A DNA stretch of 46,640 bases from JAAAOH01 sp041686235 (GCA_041686235.1 JAWLED010000013.1:1-46640); one strand, 5' to 3'. Counted from the stretch's first letter, positions 32,457-41,084 are shown. A program made the numbers and translations. The notes: a model not told the origin generated them from the letters alone.

Positions 32457-32480
32457 ATCCCGAGCGGTGAAGTCTAATCT
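32452..32480 (+). promoter_or_regulatory. Promoter of the mrp gene, -35 box from the repeat array
   Basis: TTGCAA (32452-32457), 17 bases, TAATCT (32475-32480). The -35 hexamer is the first part of a degenerate last copy of the 19-bp repeat, every unit of which starts with TTGCAC. Predicted start near 32487, three bases before ATG 32490. Confidence 0.55.
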
Positions 32481-32489
32481 GTGCCTACT

Positions 32490-33803
32490 ATGGATGTAAC
32501 ACGCGAGAAAATTCTCAATGCATTGAAGTCGGTACACGACTCCGAAATAGGCACGAATATCGTATCACTCGGCCTCGTGCGGGAGGTCAAAACCGATGGC
32601 GGTATATCGGTGGGGATCGAGCTTACCACCCCCTCGGTGAGCGACGCAGAGCGCATCGAGCGCGAAGCGCGGGAGGCAATTTCTTCACTCACCGACGGTG
32701 CGGAAGTAGAGATCCGCGTAGCTCCAAAACTCGGACCTCGCAAGACGCAGCAAGATCCCAGCGGCCTCGCCGGGGTCAAGAACGTGATTGCGGTGGCCTC
32801 CGGTAAGGGGGGTGTGGGCAAATCTACCGTTGCGGCCTCGATGGCGAAGCTTCTCGCACAGCGAGGGTACAAAGTTGGACTGCTCGACACCGACATTTTC
32901 GGGCCGTCGATTCCCTCCCTGTTCAATCGCCATCGCCCGGAGCTCGAAGCCGACGCCCAACAAATGGCGGTCCCCGTCGATGTCGAGGGGCTGAAGCTCA
33001 TGTCGTTCGGCTTCGTCCTCGGCGAGTCGCCGGCGGTCATGCGCGGCCCGATGGTCACCAACTACGTCAATCAATTTCTCCATGCGGTCGGTTGGGGGGA
33101 ACTGGACTATCTCTTTCTCGACCTTCCCCCGGGAACCGGTGACGTCCAACTTACGATTACCCAGCAGATAAAGCTCGACGGCGCGGTTGTCGTGACGACC
33201 CCGCAGGCACTCTCTTTTGCGGACGTGGGCAAGGCAATTCTTATGTTCGACAAGGTCAGCGTGCCGGTTCTCGGTGTGGTGGAAAACATGGCGTACTTCC
33301 GCTGTCCGGATTGCGGCAGCCGCCATGCGGTGTTCGGCGAAGGTGCGGCCGAGCGCCTCAAGGAACGCTTCGGCACACCGATCCTCGCGGAGCTTCCCCT
33401 GTCCCAAGACGCCTACGGGGGCACCATGGATCGGCACATCGAGGATAGTGCGGTAGACGAGCTGGCCACCCGCGTGCTGAGCTCGATTGGAGAGTTCTCA
33501 CTGGGGCTCGAGAAGCCGGAAGTGGATTATGACGAATCTCAATTGCGGCTCACGTGGCCCTCGGGAGAGACGCTCTCGGTGGAGCACCGGGCGTTGCGGG
33601 CGAGCTGCCAGTGCGCGGTGTGTGTGGACGAGCATACCGGCGAGCGCAAAGTGCACTACGAGGACATAGATCCGGCGATAAAGCCGCAAGAAACTCGGCC
33701 GCTCGGCAACTATGCACTCTACATCAAATGGAGCGACGGTCACGCGACCGGGTTCTTCCCCTACTCGCTGATCCGAGAGGTCGCCGAGCAGGCGACCCGC
33801 TAA
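32490..33803 (+). CDS. mrp: Mrp/NBP35-type Fe-S carrier ATPase with DUF59 and DUF971 domains
   Basis: A 437-residue cytoplasmic protein that should bind and pass on [4Fe-4S] clusters. An N-terminal DUF59/MIP18-like domain (about 1-80, EKILNALKSVHDSEIGTNIVSLGLV) is followed by the Mrp ATPase. That has ASGKGGVGKST (deviant Walker A), LLDTDIFGPSIP, DLPPGTGDVQLT and the cluster-binding pair Cys272-x-x-Cys275 in YFRCPDC. The last 90 residues form a DUF971 (GBBH-like N) domain with CQCAVCVDEHTGER, a combination found in a subset of bacteria. GTG 32481 is also in frame, but it touches the -10 box, so ATG 32490 is preferred. No Shine-Dalgarno sequence. Confidence 0.9.
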   Translation: MDVTREKILNALKSVHDSEIGTNIVSLGLVREVKTDGGISVGIELTTPSVSDAERIEREAREAISSLTDGAEVEIRVAPKLGPRKTQQDPSGLAGVKNVIAVASGKGGVGKSTVAASMAKLLAQRGYKVGLLDTDIFGPSIPSLFNRHRPELEADAQQMAVPVDVEGLKLMSFGFVLGESPAVMRGPMVTNYVNQFLHAVGWGELDYLFLDLPPGTGDVQLTITQQIKLDGAVVVTTPQALSFADVGKAILMFDKVSVPVLGVVENMAYFRCPDCGSRHAVFGEGAAERLKERFGTPILAELPLSQDAYGGTMDRHIEDSAVDELATRVLSSIGEFSLGLEKPEVDYDESQLRLTWPSGETLSVEHRALRASCQCAVCVDEHTGERKVHYEDIDPAIKPQETRPLGNYALYIKWSDGHATGFFPYSLIREVAEQATR

Positions 33804-34108
33804 GCACACCGACGGTCATTTTCAGCCGCCGGCCGGGCCGGGTCGGCCGGCGGCTCGCGTGGCGTCCGGCTTGGCCCTGGCGTAGCGGGTCGGCCGGCGG
33901 CTCGCGTGCGGGGCCGGCGGCCCTGGAGTAACGGCCCGGGGCGGCTCGCGTGCGCTCACTTCTTGGTGCCACCCACCGTTTGCACCACTTTTGTTGCCGT
34001 CCACCGCTTGCAACAGGTGGGCAATTTTGTTTAATATTCGCGACAGGTGGGTACGCACCCAATATTCTTGCATAAACATGCGCTTTTGACTCACCTTTGG
34101 AGGAGTTT
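33804..34108. other. Intergenic region with 47-bp imperfect repeat and promoter
   Basis: No ORF of note. A 22-bp identical block at 33840-33861 and 33887-33908 marks an imperfect 47-bp tandem repeat with a decayed third copy to about 33950. Downstream are CCACC/GGTGG inverted repeats around 34001-34020 and ACAGGTGGG twice (near 34012 and 34043), possible operator elements for the next gene. Confidence 0.7.
34008..34037 (+). promoter_or_regulatory. Candidate promoter of the DUF4914 gene
   Basis: TTGCAA (34008-34013), 18 bases, TAATAT (34032-34037). The leader of about 65 bases carries a GGGT-ACGC-ACCC hairpin and the GGAGGAG ribosome site. Confidence 0.55.
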
Positions 34109-36007
34109 ATGGCCGATACGGCACAGCAGTCTATTCTATCGCGGTTCTCGTTACCACCCGAACTCGCCGACGTGTTGGAGTCGGTAGAGATCGTCGTTCC
34201 GGAAAGCCGCGATCATCTCCTCGAGCTCGCATATCTCGAGAGTGACGACGATTTAGTGGAAGTGGCATACGACGTACCGGGCATCGGACGTTACGTGGAA
34301 GCAACGGTTGGTCATTGCAAAAACGGCGCCGCGGTGAACTATACCGAGCCCTACATGCGCCGGCGAGACCCCGAAGCCATGGTCATTGCCGACGACGGGC
34401 CGACCGACAAAAGGCGGTACACCGACCGTTTCGGGGTAGGCTTCGACAATACTCGAACGGAAACCTTCGAGTGGCTCAAGCAACAAAAACGACTCATCGT
34501 CATGCCCTTTATGTCGGGCGATAAAACGCGCGGCTATCCGTCGCTTCTCGTCGGACCGGACAATTCCGGTTTTTTTGTGGCGGGATTGGCTGACTTGCAG
34601 GGCTTCATTCCCCTTGACCAAGTACCCCAGGGCTTTGAGCCCACGAGCGTCATATATCTCGCTCCGCCGTTTCGCCATACGCATTTCGACGGCAAACAGG
34701 TGGTCGTTCACAACCGGCTCCCCAATATGCACGAGTTGTTTTCGTACAATCTCTATCCTGGCCCGAGCGCAAAAAAGGGCGTTTACGGCATTCTTCTCTC
34801 TCGCGGCGAGGAAGAGGGGTGGACCACGCTGCACAGCTCAGCGGTGCGGCTTGTCACTCCCTACGACAACGAGTTTACCATCATGCATGAGGGGGCCTCC
34901 GGCGGCGGAAAGAGCGAGTTGACGCAGGCCATCCATCGGGAGCCCGACGGTCGCATTCTCATGGCGGAAAACACATTGAGTGAAGAAAGGCACTACCTCG
35001 AGCTCCTCGATACCTGCGAGCTCAACCCCGTGGCGGACGACATGGCCCTCGCCGCGCCCTACCTCCAGAATGACGACGGCAGACTCGTTATCGAGGACGC
35101 AGAGGCCGGCTGGTTCCTCCGCGTGGACCACCTCAAGCAGTACGGTACTGAGCCCCAGATCGAAAAGCTCACCATCGATCCACCCGAGCCGCTGATTTTT
35201 CTCAATATCGAAGCCCAGCCGCGTTCCACGATACTTCTGTGGGAGCACAAGATGGATGCGCCGGGCAAGCCGTGCCCAAATCCACGCGTCATCATGCCTC
35301 GACACTTCGTCGACAAGACCGTGCAGGGTCCGATCGAGGTCGATGTGCGAAGCTTCGGCGTGCGAACCCCACCGTCCACGCACGACAACCCGAACTACGG
35401 CATCATCGGGATGATGCAGGTGCTTCCCTCAGCGCTTGCGTGGCTGTGGCGCCTCGTTGCGCCGCGCGGACATTCGAATCCAAGTATCGTCACGACTGAG
35501 GGCCTTTCCAGCGAAGGGGTGGGCTCGTACTGGCCGTTTGCGACCGGCAAAATGGTTCGCCAGGCCAATTTGCTTCTCGAGCTCATCGTCAACACACCGA
35601 AAACGAAGTACGTACTCATTCCCAATCAATACATTGGCGCGTATAAGGTGGGATTCCAGCCCGAGTGGCTTGCCAGAGAGTACATTGCTCGACGCGGTAA
35701 CCTCAAGTTCCGCCCGGGGCAGCTGGTTGAATCGCGCTGTTCGCTGCTCGGCTACTCAATACCCAACCTCAAGGTAAACGGACAGCAAATCCCCAAGGGT
35801 CTTCTCGAGGTAGAAGAACAAATCGAGGTCGGCCGCGATGGCTTCGACCGCGGTGCGGAAATCCTGCATGAGTTCTTCAGGTCCGAGCTCCAGCAATTCT
35901 ATACCGACGACCTCATGCCCCTCGGTAAGAACATTATCGACCTCGCGATGGAGGGGGCACCGGTCGAAGAGTACATGAAGTTGATGGGAGATTCCTTTCA
36001 GCGCTAA
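34109..36007 (+). CDS. DUF4914-family protein (PEPCK-like P-loop)
   Basis: A 632-residue cytoplasmic protein. It matches the DUF4914 family, which has a PEP-carboxykinase-like nucleotide site: EGASGGGKSELTQAIHREPDGR around residues 261-282 is the P-loop. Other conserved blocks are FMSGDKTRGYPSLLVGPDNSGFFVAGLADLQGFIP, LHSSAVRLVTPYDNEFTIMHEG and TEGLSSEGVGSYWPFATGKMVRQANLLLELI. The reaction is unknown; a PEPCK-like kinase or decarboxylase is a reasonable guess, but the canonical oxaloacetate site is not recognisable to me. ATG 34109 follows GGAGGAG by five bases. Monocistronic, ending at a bidirectional terminator. Confidence 0.85.
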   Translation: MADTAQQSILSRFSLPPELADVLESVEIVVPESRDHLLELAYLESDDDLVEVAYDVPGIGRYVEATVGHCKNGAAVNYTEPYMRRRDPEAMVIADDGPTDKRRYTDRFGVGFDNTRTETFEWLKQQKRLIVMPFMSGDKTRGYPSLLVGPDNSGFFVAGLADLQGFIPLDQVPQGFEPTSVIYLAPPFRHTHFDGKQVVVHNRLPNMHELFSYNLYPGPSAKKGVYGILLSRGEEEGWTTLHSSAVRLVTPYDNEFTIMHEGASGGGKSELTQAIHREPDGRILMAENTLSEERHYLELLDTCELNPVADDMALAAPYLQNDDGRLVIEDAEAGWFLRVDHLKQYGTEPQIEKLTIDPPEPLIFLNIEAQPRSTILLWEHKMDAPGKPCPNPRVIMPRHFVDKTVQGPIEVDVRSFGVRTPPSTHDNPNYGIIGMMQVLPSALAWLWRLVAPRGHSNPSIVTTEGLSSEGVGSYWPFATGKMVRQANLLLELIVNTPKTKYVLIPNQYIGAYKVGFQPEWLAREYIARRGNLKFRPGQLVESRCSLLGYSIPNLKVNGQQIPKGLLEVEEQIEVGRDGFDRGAEILHEFFRSELQQFYTDDLMPLGKNIIDLAMEGAPVEEYMKLMGDSFQR

Positions 36008-36022
36008 GTATGTTCACCGTTA

Positions 36023-36054
36023 GGCGGGCGGGTCGAGAGACCCGCCCCGCTTTT
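36023..36054. terminator. Bidirectional terminator between DUF4914 and maeB
   Basis: GGGCGGGTC (36026-36034), GAGA loop, GACCCGCCC (36039-36047), then CGCTTTT. It lies between two convergent genes. Short direct repeats CTTCAGCGCCCG follow toward 36105. Confidence 0.65.
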
Positions 36055-36093
36055 GAAATCGCCCCGCTTCAGCGCCCGAGAGGCCGCGCTACT

Positions 36094-38379
36094 TCAGCGC
36101 CCGCCCCGCTTCTGGGCCTCCACCACGGTAATCGCCACCATGTTGACGATCTCCCGCACGCTCGAGCCGAGCTCCAAGATTTGTACCGGCCTGCGCATAC
36201 CCATGAGCACCGGCCCGATGAGCTCCGCCCCACCGAGAGAGCCTACCAATTTGTAGGCAATATTGCCCGAAGACAGTGACGGAAAGATGAAGGTGTTTAC
36301 CCGCCGCCCGACCAGCTCGGAAAACGGGTAGTTTTCGGCGAGAAGCTCCGGGTCGAGTGCAACGTTTGCCTGCACTTCCCCGTCGATACTGAGCCCGGGA
36401 AGCTCCGCCCTGGCACGGGCTACCGCCTCGCTCGAGCGTTGTGACTGCTCGTTTCGCGCCGAGCCGAAGTTCGAGTGAGAAAGCACCGCCATGACCGGCT
36501 CGACGTTGAAAAAGCGCACCGTCCGCGCGGTAAGCGCAATGATGTCGACGAGCTCATCGACACTCGGCTCGAGGTTGACCGTCGTATCGGCAAAGAAATA
36601 CACGCCTCGTCGTGAGTTCACGATATTCATGCCTGCAACGCGCCTGACCCCTTCCTCGTGTCCTACCACGCGAAGGGCCGGGCGAATAATTTTGGGATAT
36701 TCGCGGGTACGTCCCGATACCATTCCGTCGGCGTCGTCGCGCGCAAGCATCGCGCTGCCGAAGTAGTTGGGGTCTCTCATGTAGGACACCGCATCTTCGA
36801 AGGTAACTCCCTTTCTGAGGCGCTTTTCGTAGAGAAGCTGCGCGTACTCATGACGTGCGGCATGCTCCGCAACCGGGTCGATCACCGGACTGTCGCCGAG
36901 TCCCTCGATGTCGTGTTCGGCAATAAGGGACGAGATACGTTCTGCGGATCCGAGAAGCACCGGCTCGGCGATGCCCTGCGCACGCACGATCTGTGCCGCC
37001 TTGAGCACCTCGTAGTCCTCGGCCTCCGCGAAAATGATGCGCTTGGGGTGTTGGCGTGCCTGGTTGATGAGCCCCGAGACCAGCTTCTGTCCGATACCTA
37101 CCCGTTCGAGAAGCTCCGCCTCGTAGTGAGCCCAGTCGTCGATATCGTAGCGTGCCGCACCCGATTCAATGGCGGCGCGGGCTACCGCCGGGGCGACAGC
37201 AGTGAGAAGACGCGAATCGAGGGGCTTGGGGATGAAATAGGTGCGCCCAAAACTAATCGGCCCTTCGGTGTACACCCGGCTGACCGTCTCCGGTACCGGC
37301 TCCCGCGCAAGGCGGGCCAAGGCACGGGTAGCGGCAATCTTCATCTCTTCGTTTATCTCGCGCGCGCCCACATCGAGGGCACCGCGGAACATGTAGGGGA
37401 AGCCCAACACGTTGTTGACCTGGTTCGGTTGATCCGAGCGTCCCGTCGCAACGAGCGCGTCGGGGCGCGCTGCAAGCGCCTCTTCGTACTCGATCTCCGG
37501 GTCGGGATTAGCCAGGGCAAAGATGATGGGGTTCCGTGCCATGCGCTCGAGATGCTCGGCGCTAACAATGCCGCCGGCGGACAAGCCGACGAGCACATCT
37601 GCACCTTCGAGAGACTCTTCGAGCGTGCCGACCGCGCGCTCTGTGGCAAACTCGGCCGCCGGCTCATCCGCAGATACGTTGTCGGCACGGATAACACCGC
37701 GAACATCCAACATGACCAGATGCTCGCGCAATACACCGAGGGAGAGATAGAACCTCGCCGAGGCAATAGCGGCTGCCCCGGCCCCAATGAACACCACCCG
37801 GACGTCTTCAATGCGCTTTCCGGCAAGATCGAGCGCGTTGAGAAGCCCTGCCCCGGAGATTATGGCCGTCCCATGCTGGTCGTCGTGCATGACCGGGATT
37901 TCACATCGCTCTTTGAGCTTCCGCTCGACCTCGAAGCACGTCGGAGCGGAAATGTCTTCGAGATTGATGCCTCCGAATCCGCCCTGCAACCGTTCGACCG
38001 TCTCCACGAGCTGCTCGGCATCTTCGCAATCAAGCTCGAGATCAAACACGTCTATACCGGCAAACCGCTTGAAGAGCACACCCTTTCCCTCCATGACCGG
38101 CTTGGAGGCTCGGGGCCCGATATCGCCGAGCCCGAGTACCGCCGTGCCGTTTGTCACCACCGCCACGAGATTGCCTCGGGCGGTGTAGCGGTACGAGGCA
38201 TCGGCGTCGGCGGCGATTGCCCTACAGGGAGCGGCGACGCCCGGGGAATATGCAAGCGAGAGATCGTACTGAGAGGAAAGCGGTTTGGTGGCGATGACCT
38301 CGATCTTTCCCGGACGGTCGCCCTCGTGATAGCGAAGTGCCTCGGCGTCGGTCGTGGAGGGACGGGGCTCCTCACTCAT
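36094..38379 (-). CDS. maeB: Malic enzyme-phosphotransacetylase fusion (MaeB type)
   Basis: A 761-residue protein. The malic N domain (about 1-160) has SLAYSPGVAAPC, NGTAVLGLGDIGP and MEGKGVLFKRFAGIDVFDLEL. The catalytic/NAD(P) domain (about 165-410) has DDQHGTAIISGAGLLNAL, FIGAGAAAIASARFY, LANPDPEI and GRSDQPNQVNNVLGFPYMFRGALD. A phosphotransacetylase-like domain fills the rest (about 430-755), as in MaeB, where it usually regulates rather than catalyses. It converts malate to pyruvate and CO2, normally with NADP. Its ATG overlaps the stop of the GntR regulator gene (ATGA), so the two are coupled and read from the regulator's promoter. Confidence 0.93.
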   Translation of the reverse strand: MSEEPRPSTTDAEALRYHEGDRPGKIEVIATKPLSSQYDLSLAYSPGVAAPCRAIAADADASYRYTARGNLVAVVTNGTAVLGLGDIGPRASKPVMEGKGVLFKRFAGIDVFDLELDCEDAEQLVETVERLQGGFGGINLEDISAPTCFEVERKLKERCEIPVMHDDQHGTAIISGAGLLNALDLAGKRIEDVRVVFIGAGAAAIASARFYLSLGVLREHLVMLDVRGVIRADNVSADEPAAEFATERAVGTLEESLEGADVLVGLSAGGIVSAEHLERMARNPIIFALANPDPEIEYEEALAARPDALVATGRSDQPNQVNNVLGFPYMFRGALDVGAREINEEMKIAATRALARLAREPVPETVSRVYTEGPISFGRTYFIPKPLDSRLLTAVAPAVARAAIESGAARYDIDDWAHYEAELLERVGIGQKLVSGLINQARQHPKRIIFAEAEDYEVLKAAQIVRAQGIAEPVLLGSAERISSLIAEHDIEGLGDSPVIDPVAEHAARHEYAQLLYEKRLRKGVTFEDAVSYMRDPNYFGSAMLARDDADGMVSGRTREYPKIIRPALRVVGHEEGVRRVAGMNIVNSRRGVYFFADTTVNLEPSVDELVDIIALTARTVRFFNVEPVMAVLSHSNFGSARNEQSQRSSEAVARARAELPGLSIDGEVQANVALDPELLAENYPFSELVGRRVNTFIFPSLSSGNIAYKLVGSLGGAELIGPVLMGMRRPVQILELGSSVREIVNMVAITVVEAQKRGGR

Positions 38380-39173
38380 GAGCTGCCTCCCTCAGCATCG
38401 CCGGTCCCCTCTGCGGGAGTGTCGCCGGTCCCCTCTGCGGAAGCGTCGTCCTCACTACCAGGCTTGTAGCGGTTGAGGTAGAAGTCGATCACCAGCTCCA
38501 TGTGGGATTCCATTGCACGGCGGGCCCGTTTCGGCTCGCCGCCGGCGATGCCTTCGATGATATCGATATGTTGCTGCAGGAGGCGGCGAGAGTCGAAGCC
38601 GCCGTCGAGTATGACCTTCCGCCCGAATCGCACCGATTGTTCGAGCAAGTCGGTTACAAACTTTGCCGCCGATTGCAACACGTAATTCTCGGTCAACGAG
38701 AACACCACTTCGTGAAACTCGATGTCGGCTTGCGCCTCTTTTTCGGTGTCTTTCTCCTCGTGGGCTACGCTCATCTTCTCGGCGCAGTTTCGAAGCGCAG
38801 CCGCCCCTTCTTCGGTGATATTCTCCGCAGCCAGCTCGGCCGCCTTGCTCTCGAGGAGATAGCGCAACTCCACGAGCTCGATCGCAAGCCCTGTTCGCTT
38901 GAGAAAAATGGGGGAAACCATGTTGAGGAAATGACCGATGTTGAGATCGGTCACGATGGACCCGCCGCCGGGCTTTCGCTCGAGAACGCCCATCACTTCC
39001 ATGACGCGAAGCGCTTCTCGCACCGAGGGGCGACTTACATGAAAACGCTCGGCGAGCTCTCGCTCCGGCGGGAGTTTCTCGCCGACATGCAGCTCGTCGT
39101 CGCGAATGAGGCCGATGATTTGCTCTATGATGACTTGATAAACACGTTTCGTTTCAACAGGCTTGATTTCCAT
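38376..39173 (-). CDS. FadR-type GntR regulator (LldR/PdhR-like)
   Basis: A 265-residue DNA-binding protein. The winged-helix domain (about 1-75) has KLPPERELAERFHVSRPSVREALRVMEVMGVLERKPGGGSIV. An FCD all-helical ligand domain (about 85-235) follows with LVELRYLLESKAAELAA, ADIEFHEVVFSLTEN and LQQHIDIIEGIAGGEPKRARRAMESHM, including its metal-binding His positions. The C-terminal tail contains a duplicated AEGTGD element made by a 24-bp direct repeat (about 38397-38444). ATG 39173 (GAGAG upstream) is preferred to ATG 39194. Probably senses lactate or pyruvate and controls the neighbouring lactate operon and itself; this is inference from operators at 44590 and 39268. Confidence 0.87.
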   Translation of the reverse strand: MEIKPVETKRVYQVIIEQIIGLIRDDELHVGEKLPPERELAERFHVSRPSVREALRVMEVMGVLERKPGGGSIVTDLNIGHFLNMVSPIFLKRTGLAIELVELRYLLESKAAELAAENITEEGAAALRNCAEKMSVAHEEKDTEKEAQADIEFHEVVFSLTENYVLQSAAKFVTDLLEQSVRFGRKVILDGGFDSRRLLQQHIDIIEGIAGGEPKRARRAMESHMELVIDFYLNRYKPGSEDDASAEGTGDTPAEGTGDAEGGSS

Positions 39174-39238
39174 GTGTGCTCTCGTGTTCTCCATGCACGG
39201 TGGGGGTGGTCCGGCTGCCCGCGGTCCTTACTCTGCGT

Positions 39239-39267
39239 AGTATAGAAGCGGTGGATAGGTGTTACAA
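39239..39267 (-). promoter_or_regulatory. Promoter of the gntR-maeB operon
   Basis: Minus strand: TTGTAA (39267-39262), 17 bases, TATACT (39244-39239). Confidence 0.7.
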
Positions 39268-39281
39268 CCGGTCGGACCAGC
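39268..39281. promoter_or_regulatory. Candidate autoregulatory operator
   Basis: TGGTCCGACCGG on the minus strand, with core GGT-N3-ACC, matches the inner part of the operator at 44590-44602. It abuts the -35 box of the gntR promoter. A further half-site-like TGGTCCGG lies near 39207-39214. Confidence 0.45.
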
Positions 39282-39291
39282 ACTCCCCCGC

Positions 39292-39343
39292 AAAAAAGAA
39301 AGGCCCCCGCAGCTGACCGTGCGCACGGTCAGCTGCGGGGGCC
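39292..39343 (-). terminator. Terminator of the lactate operon, 42-nt perfect palindrome
   Basis: 39302-39343 is a perfect palindrome, arms GGCCCCCGCAGCTGACCGT and complement around a GCGC centre. On the minus strand it is followed by TTTCTTTTTT. It ends transcription from the lactate permease before the gntR promoter. Confidence 0.85.
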
Positions 39344-39446
39344 GGCAACCATTCACGGGGACGCCGTCGTCTCCAGCGGCAGGCCCCGACGCGTCGGGCA
39401 CCGGGGTGCGGGCATATGTGCCGCGCACCCTCGGCGCACGATCGCG

Positions 39447-41084
39447 CTAGACGAAGAACCAGAAGAACAGGGCGATGGCAAGTCCGTAGATCACCATGGG
39501 AATGGCGTTCCGACGGATAAGCTTACCTTCGGACCCCGTCGTACCGACGGTGGCCGAGACGGCCACGACGTTGTTGACGCAGGTCATATTGCCGATTGCA
39601 CCGCCGATGTTCTGCATTGCGACCACGAGCGCGGTCGAATACCCGAGCGCCTCGGCGGTCTCAAACTGCAGCGACGAGAAAAGAATATTGGAAACGGTGT
39701 TCGACCCCGACATGAACGATCCCAACACGCCGATAAAGGGCGATACGATCGGATACGCGCCGCCGGCAACGGCCGCGATGCCCCGAGCAATCACACTCAT
39801 CATGCCGTCGAGGTCGGCCGCGTTGGTACCGGATTTCAGCATGACGTGTACCATCGCAACGCCGAAGAACAGCGCGAGTGCCGCACCGGTTATCTGGCGA
39901 AAGCTGTCGCGCACCGCCGTTTTCACCCGTTGAGCGTCCATGCGGTGCATCCAAAAGGTAATAATCGCCACAAGAATGAAGGGGATCGTCCCGGGCAGGT
40001 AGAGGATCGGCAGTGAGTAGGTAAGTCCCTCGACCCCGAGTATATTGGGGATGACAATGGTTATGTCCTCTAGCACCTGCTTGATCCCGAGTGCGGGGAT
40101 CCGCGTGATGATGAGAATTGCGGCTATGAGCACGTAGGGCATCCAGGCGCGCATAATCGACATGTTCGACTCGGTCGGCTTCTCCTGCTCGACGGTCGAG
40201 TGCCACGACTCATCCCACTGCGAGCTCTCGGCAAAGTCCCACGTCGTCTTCGGCATGAGAAAGCCCTTCTTCGCCGCAAATATCACCGTCGGCAAGGCGA
40301 TCAGGCCGGCCAACAGAGAGGGAAGCTCGGGACCGATGAAGGTTGCAATAAGTACGTAGGGGATGGTGAACAGTAGTCCGGCAAATATGGCGAAGGGTGC
40401 AACCTCGAAGGCCGGCTTGAACGAGCGTCTCGGCCCGAAGAATTTGGTCAGAAGCAGGAGCCCGAGGAGCGGGACAAAAGTACCGACCACACCGTGGCCG
40501 AACGCAGTCCACTGCGTAAACGTGCTCTGGAACGCCGCCGTATCGGCGGGGAGGTTGCCTGCAAGCGTGCTCATCGCCCCGAACACCGGCGTACCTACCG
40601 CCCCGAAGCTTACCGGTGTGGAGTTCATGATGAGCGCCACCATTGCCGCGGCGAGCGGCGGGAAGCCGAGTCCCACAAGCAGCGGTGCCGCGATTGCGGC
40701 GGGCGTACCGAATCCGGCCGCTCCTTCGAGGATGGCCTCGAATATCCACGCGATAATAATCACCTGAATCCGTTTGTCCTTGGTAATGCCCAAGAACCCG
40801 TGGTTTATCGAGACCATACCGCCCGACTGCCGTAAGGTGTTGAGTATCAAAATCGCACCGAAGATGATGATCAACACATTTAACGCGCTCAGTGCACCGA
40901 ACACTGAGTTTGCAAGCGTGGTGACGACCTCCACCCGCCACACCAGTATCGAGATGAGCGCCGAGACAAGCCACGCGATCGGTAGGGCACGTTTTGCCGG
41001 CCAGTTGAACCCGGCCATGACCACAATGGTAAACAAAATGGGCACAGCTGCCACGAGAGTCATTATTCCGAGACTCGCTTCCAT
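39447..41084 (-). CDS. lldP: L-lactate permease
   Basis: A 545-residue inner-membrane symporter of the LctP family with about 12-14 helices. Recognisable segments are NVLIIIFGAILILNTLRQSGGM, IQVIIIAWIFEAILEGAAGFGTPAAIAAPLLVGLGFPPLAAAMVALIMNSTPVSFGAVGTPV, and SPFIGVLGSFMSGSNTVSNILFSSLQF. The end is NMTCVNNVVAVSATVGTTGSEGKLIRRNAIP. ATG 41084 follows AAAGGAGAAGG; the longer frame to 41150 is rejected. It is the last gene of etfB-etfA-ldh-lldP, importing lactate for oxidation. Confidence 0.93.
   Translation of the reverse strand: MEASLGIMTLVAAVPILFTIVVMAGFNWPAKRALPIAWLVSALISILVWRVEVVTTLANSVFGALSALNVLIIIFGAILILNTLRQSGGMVSINHGFLGITKDKRIQVIIIAWIFEAILEGAAGFGTPAAIAAPLLVGLGFPPLAAAMVALIMNSTPVSFGAVGTPVFGAMSTLAGNLPADTAAFQSTFTQWTAFGHGVVGTFVPLLGLLLLTKFFGPRRSFKPAFEVAPFAIFAGLLFTIPYVLIATFIGPELPSLLAGLIALPTVIFAAKKGFLMPKTTWDFAESSQWDESWHSTVEQEKPTESNMSIMRAWMPYVLIAAILIITRIPALGIKQVLEDITIVIPNILGVEGLTYSLPILYLPGTIPFILVAIITFWMHRMDAQRVKTAVRDSFRQITGAALALFFGVAMVHVMLKSGTNAADLDGMMSVIARGIAAVAGGAYPIVSPFIGVLGSFMSGSNTVSNILFSSLQFETAEALGYSTALVVAMQNIGGAIGNMTCVNNVVAVSATVGTTGSEGKLIRRNAIPMVIYGLAIALFFWFFV

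Noticed and set aside
34097..34108. TTG start four codons upstream of the DUF4914 ATG
   Set aside because: These codons are the GGAGGAG ribosome site itself.
36658..38469. 600-codon plus-strand frame opposite maeB
   Set aside because: Shadow of the malic enzyme gene; composition is His/Arg rich and no family is recognisable.
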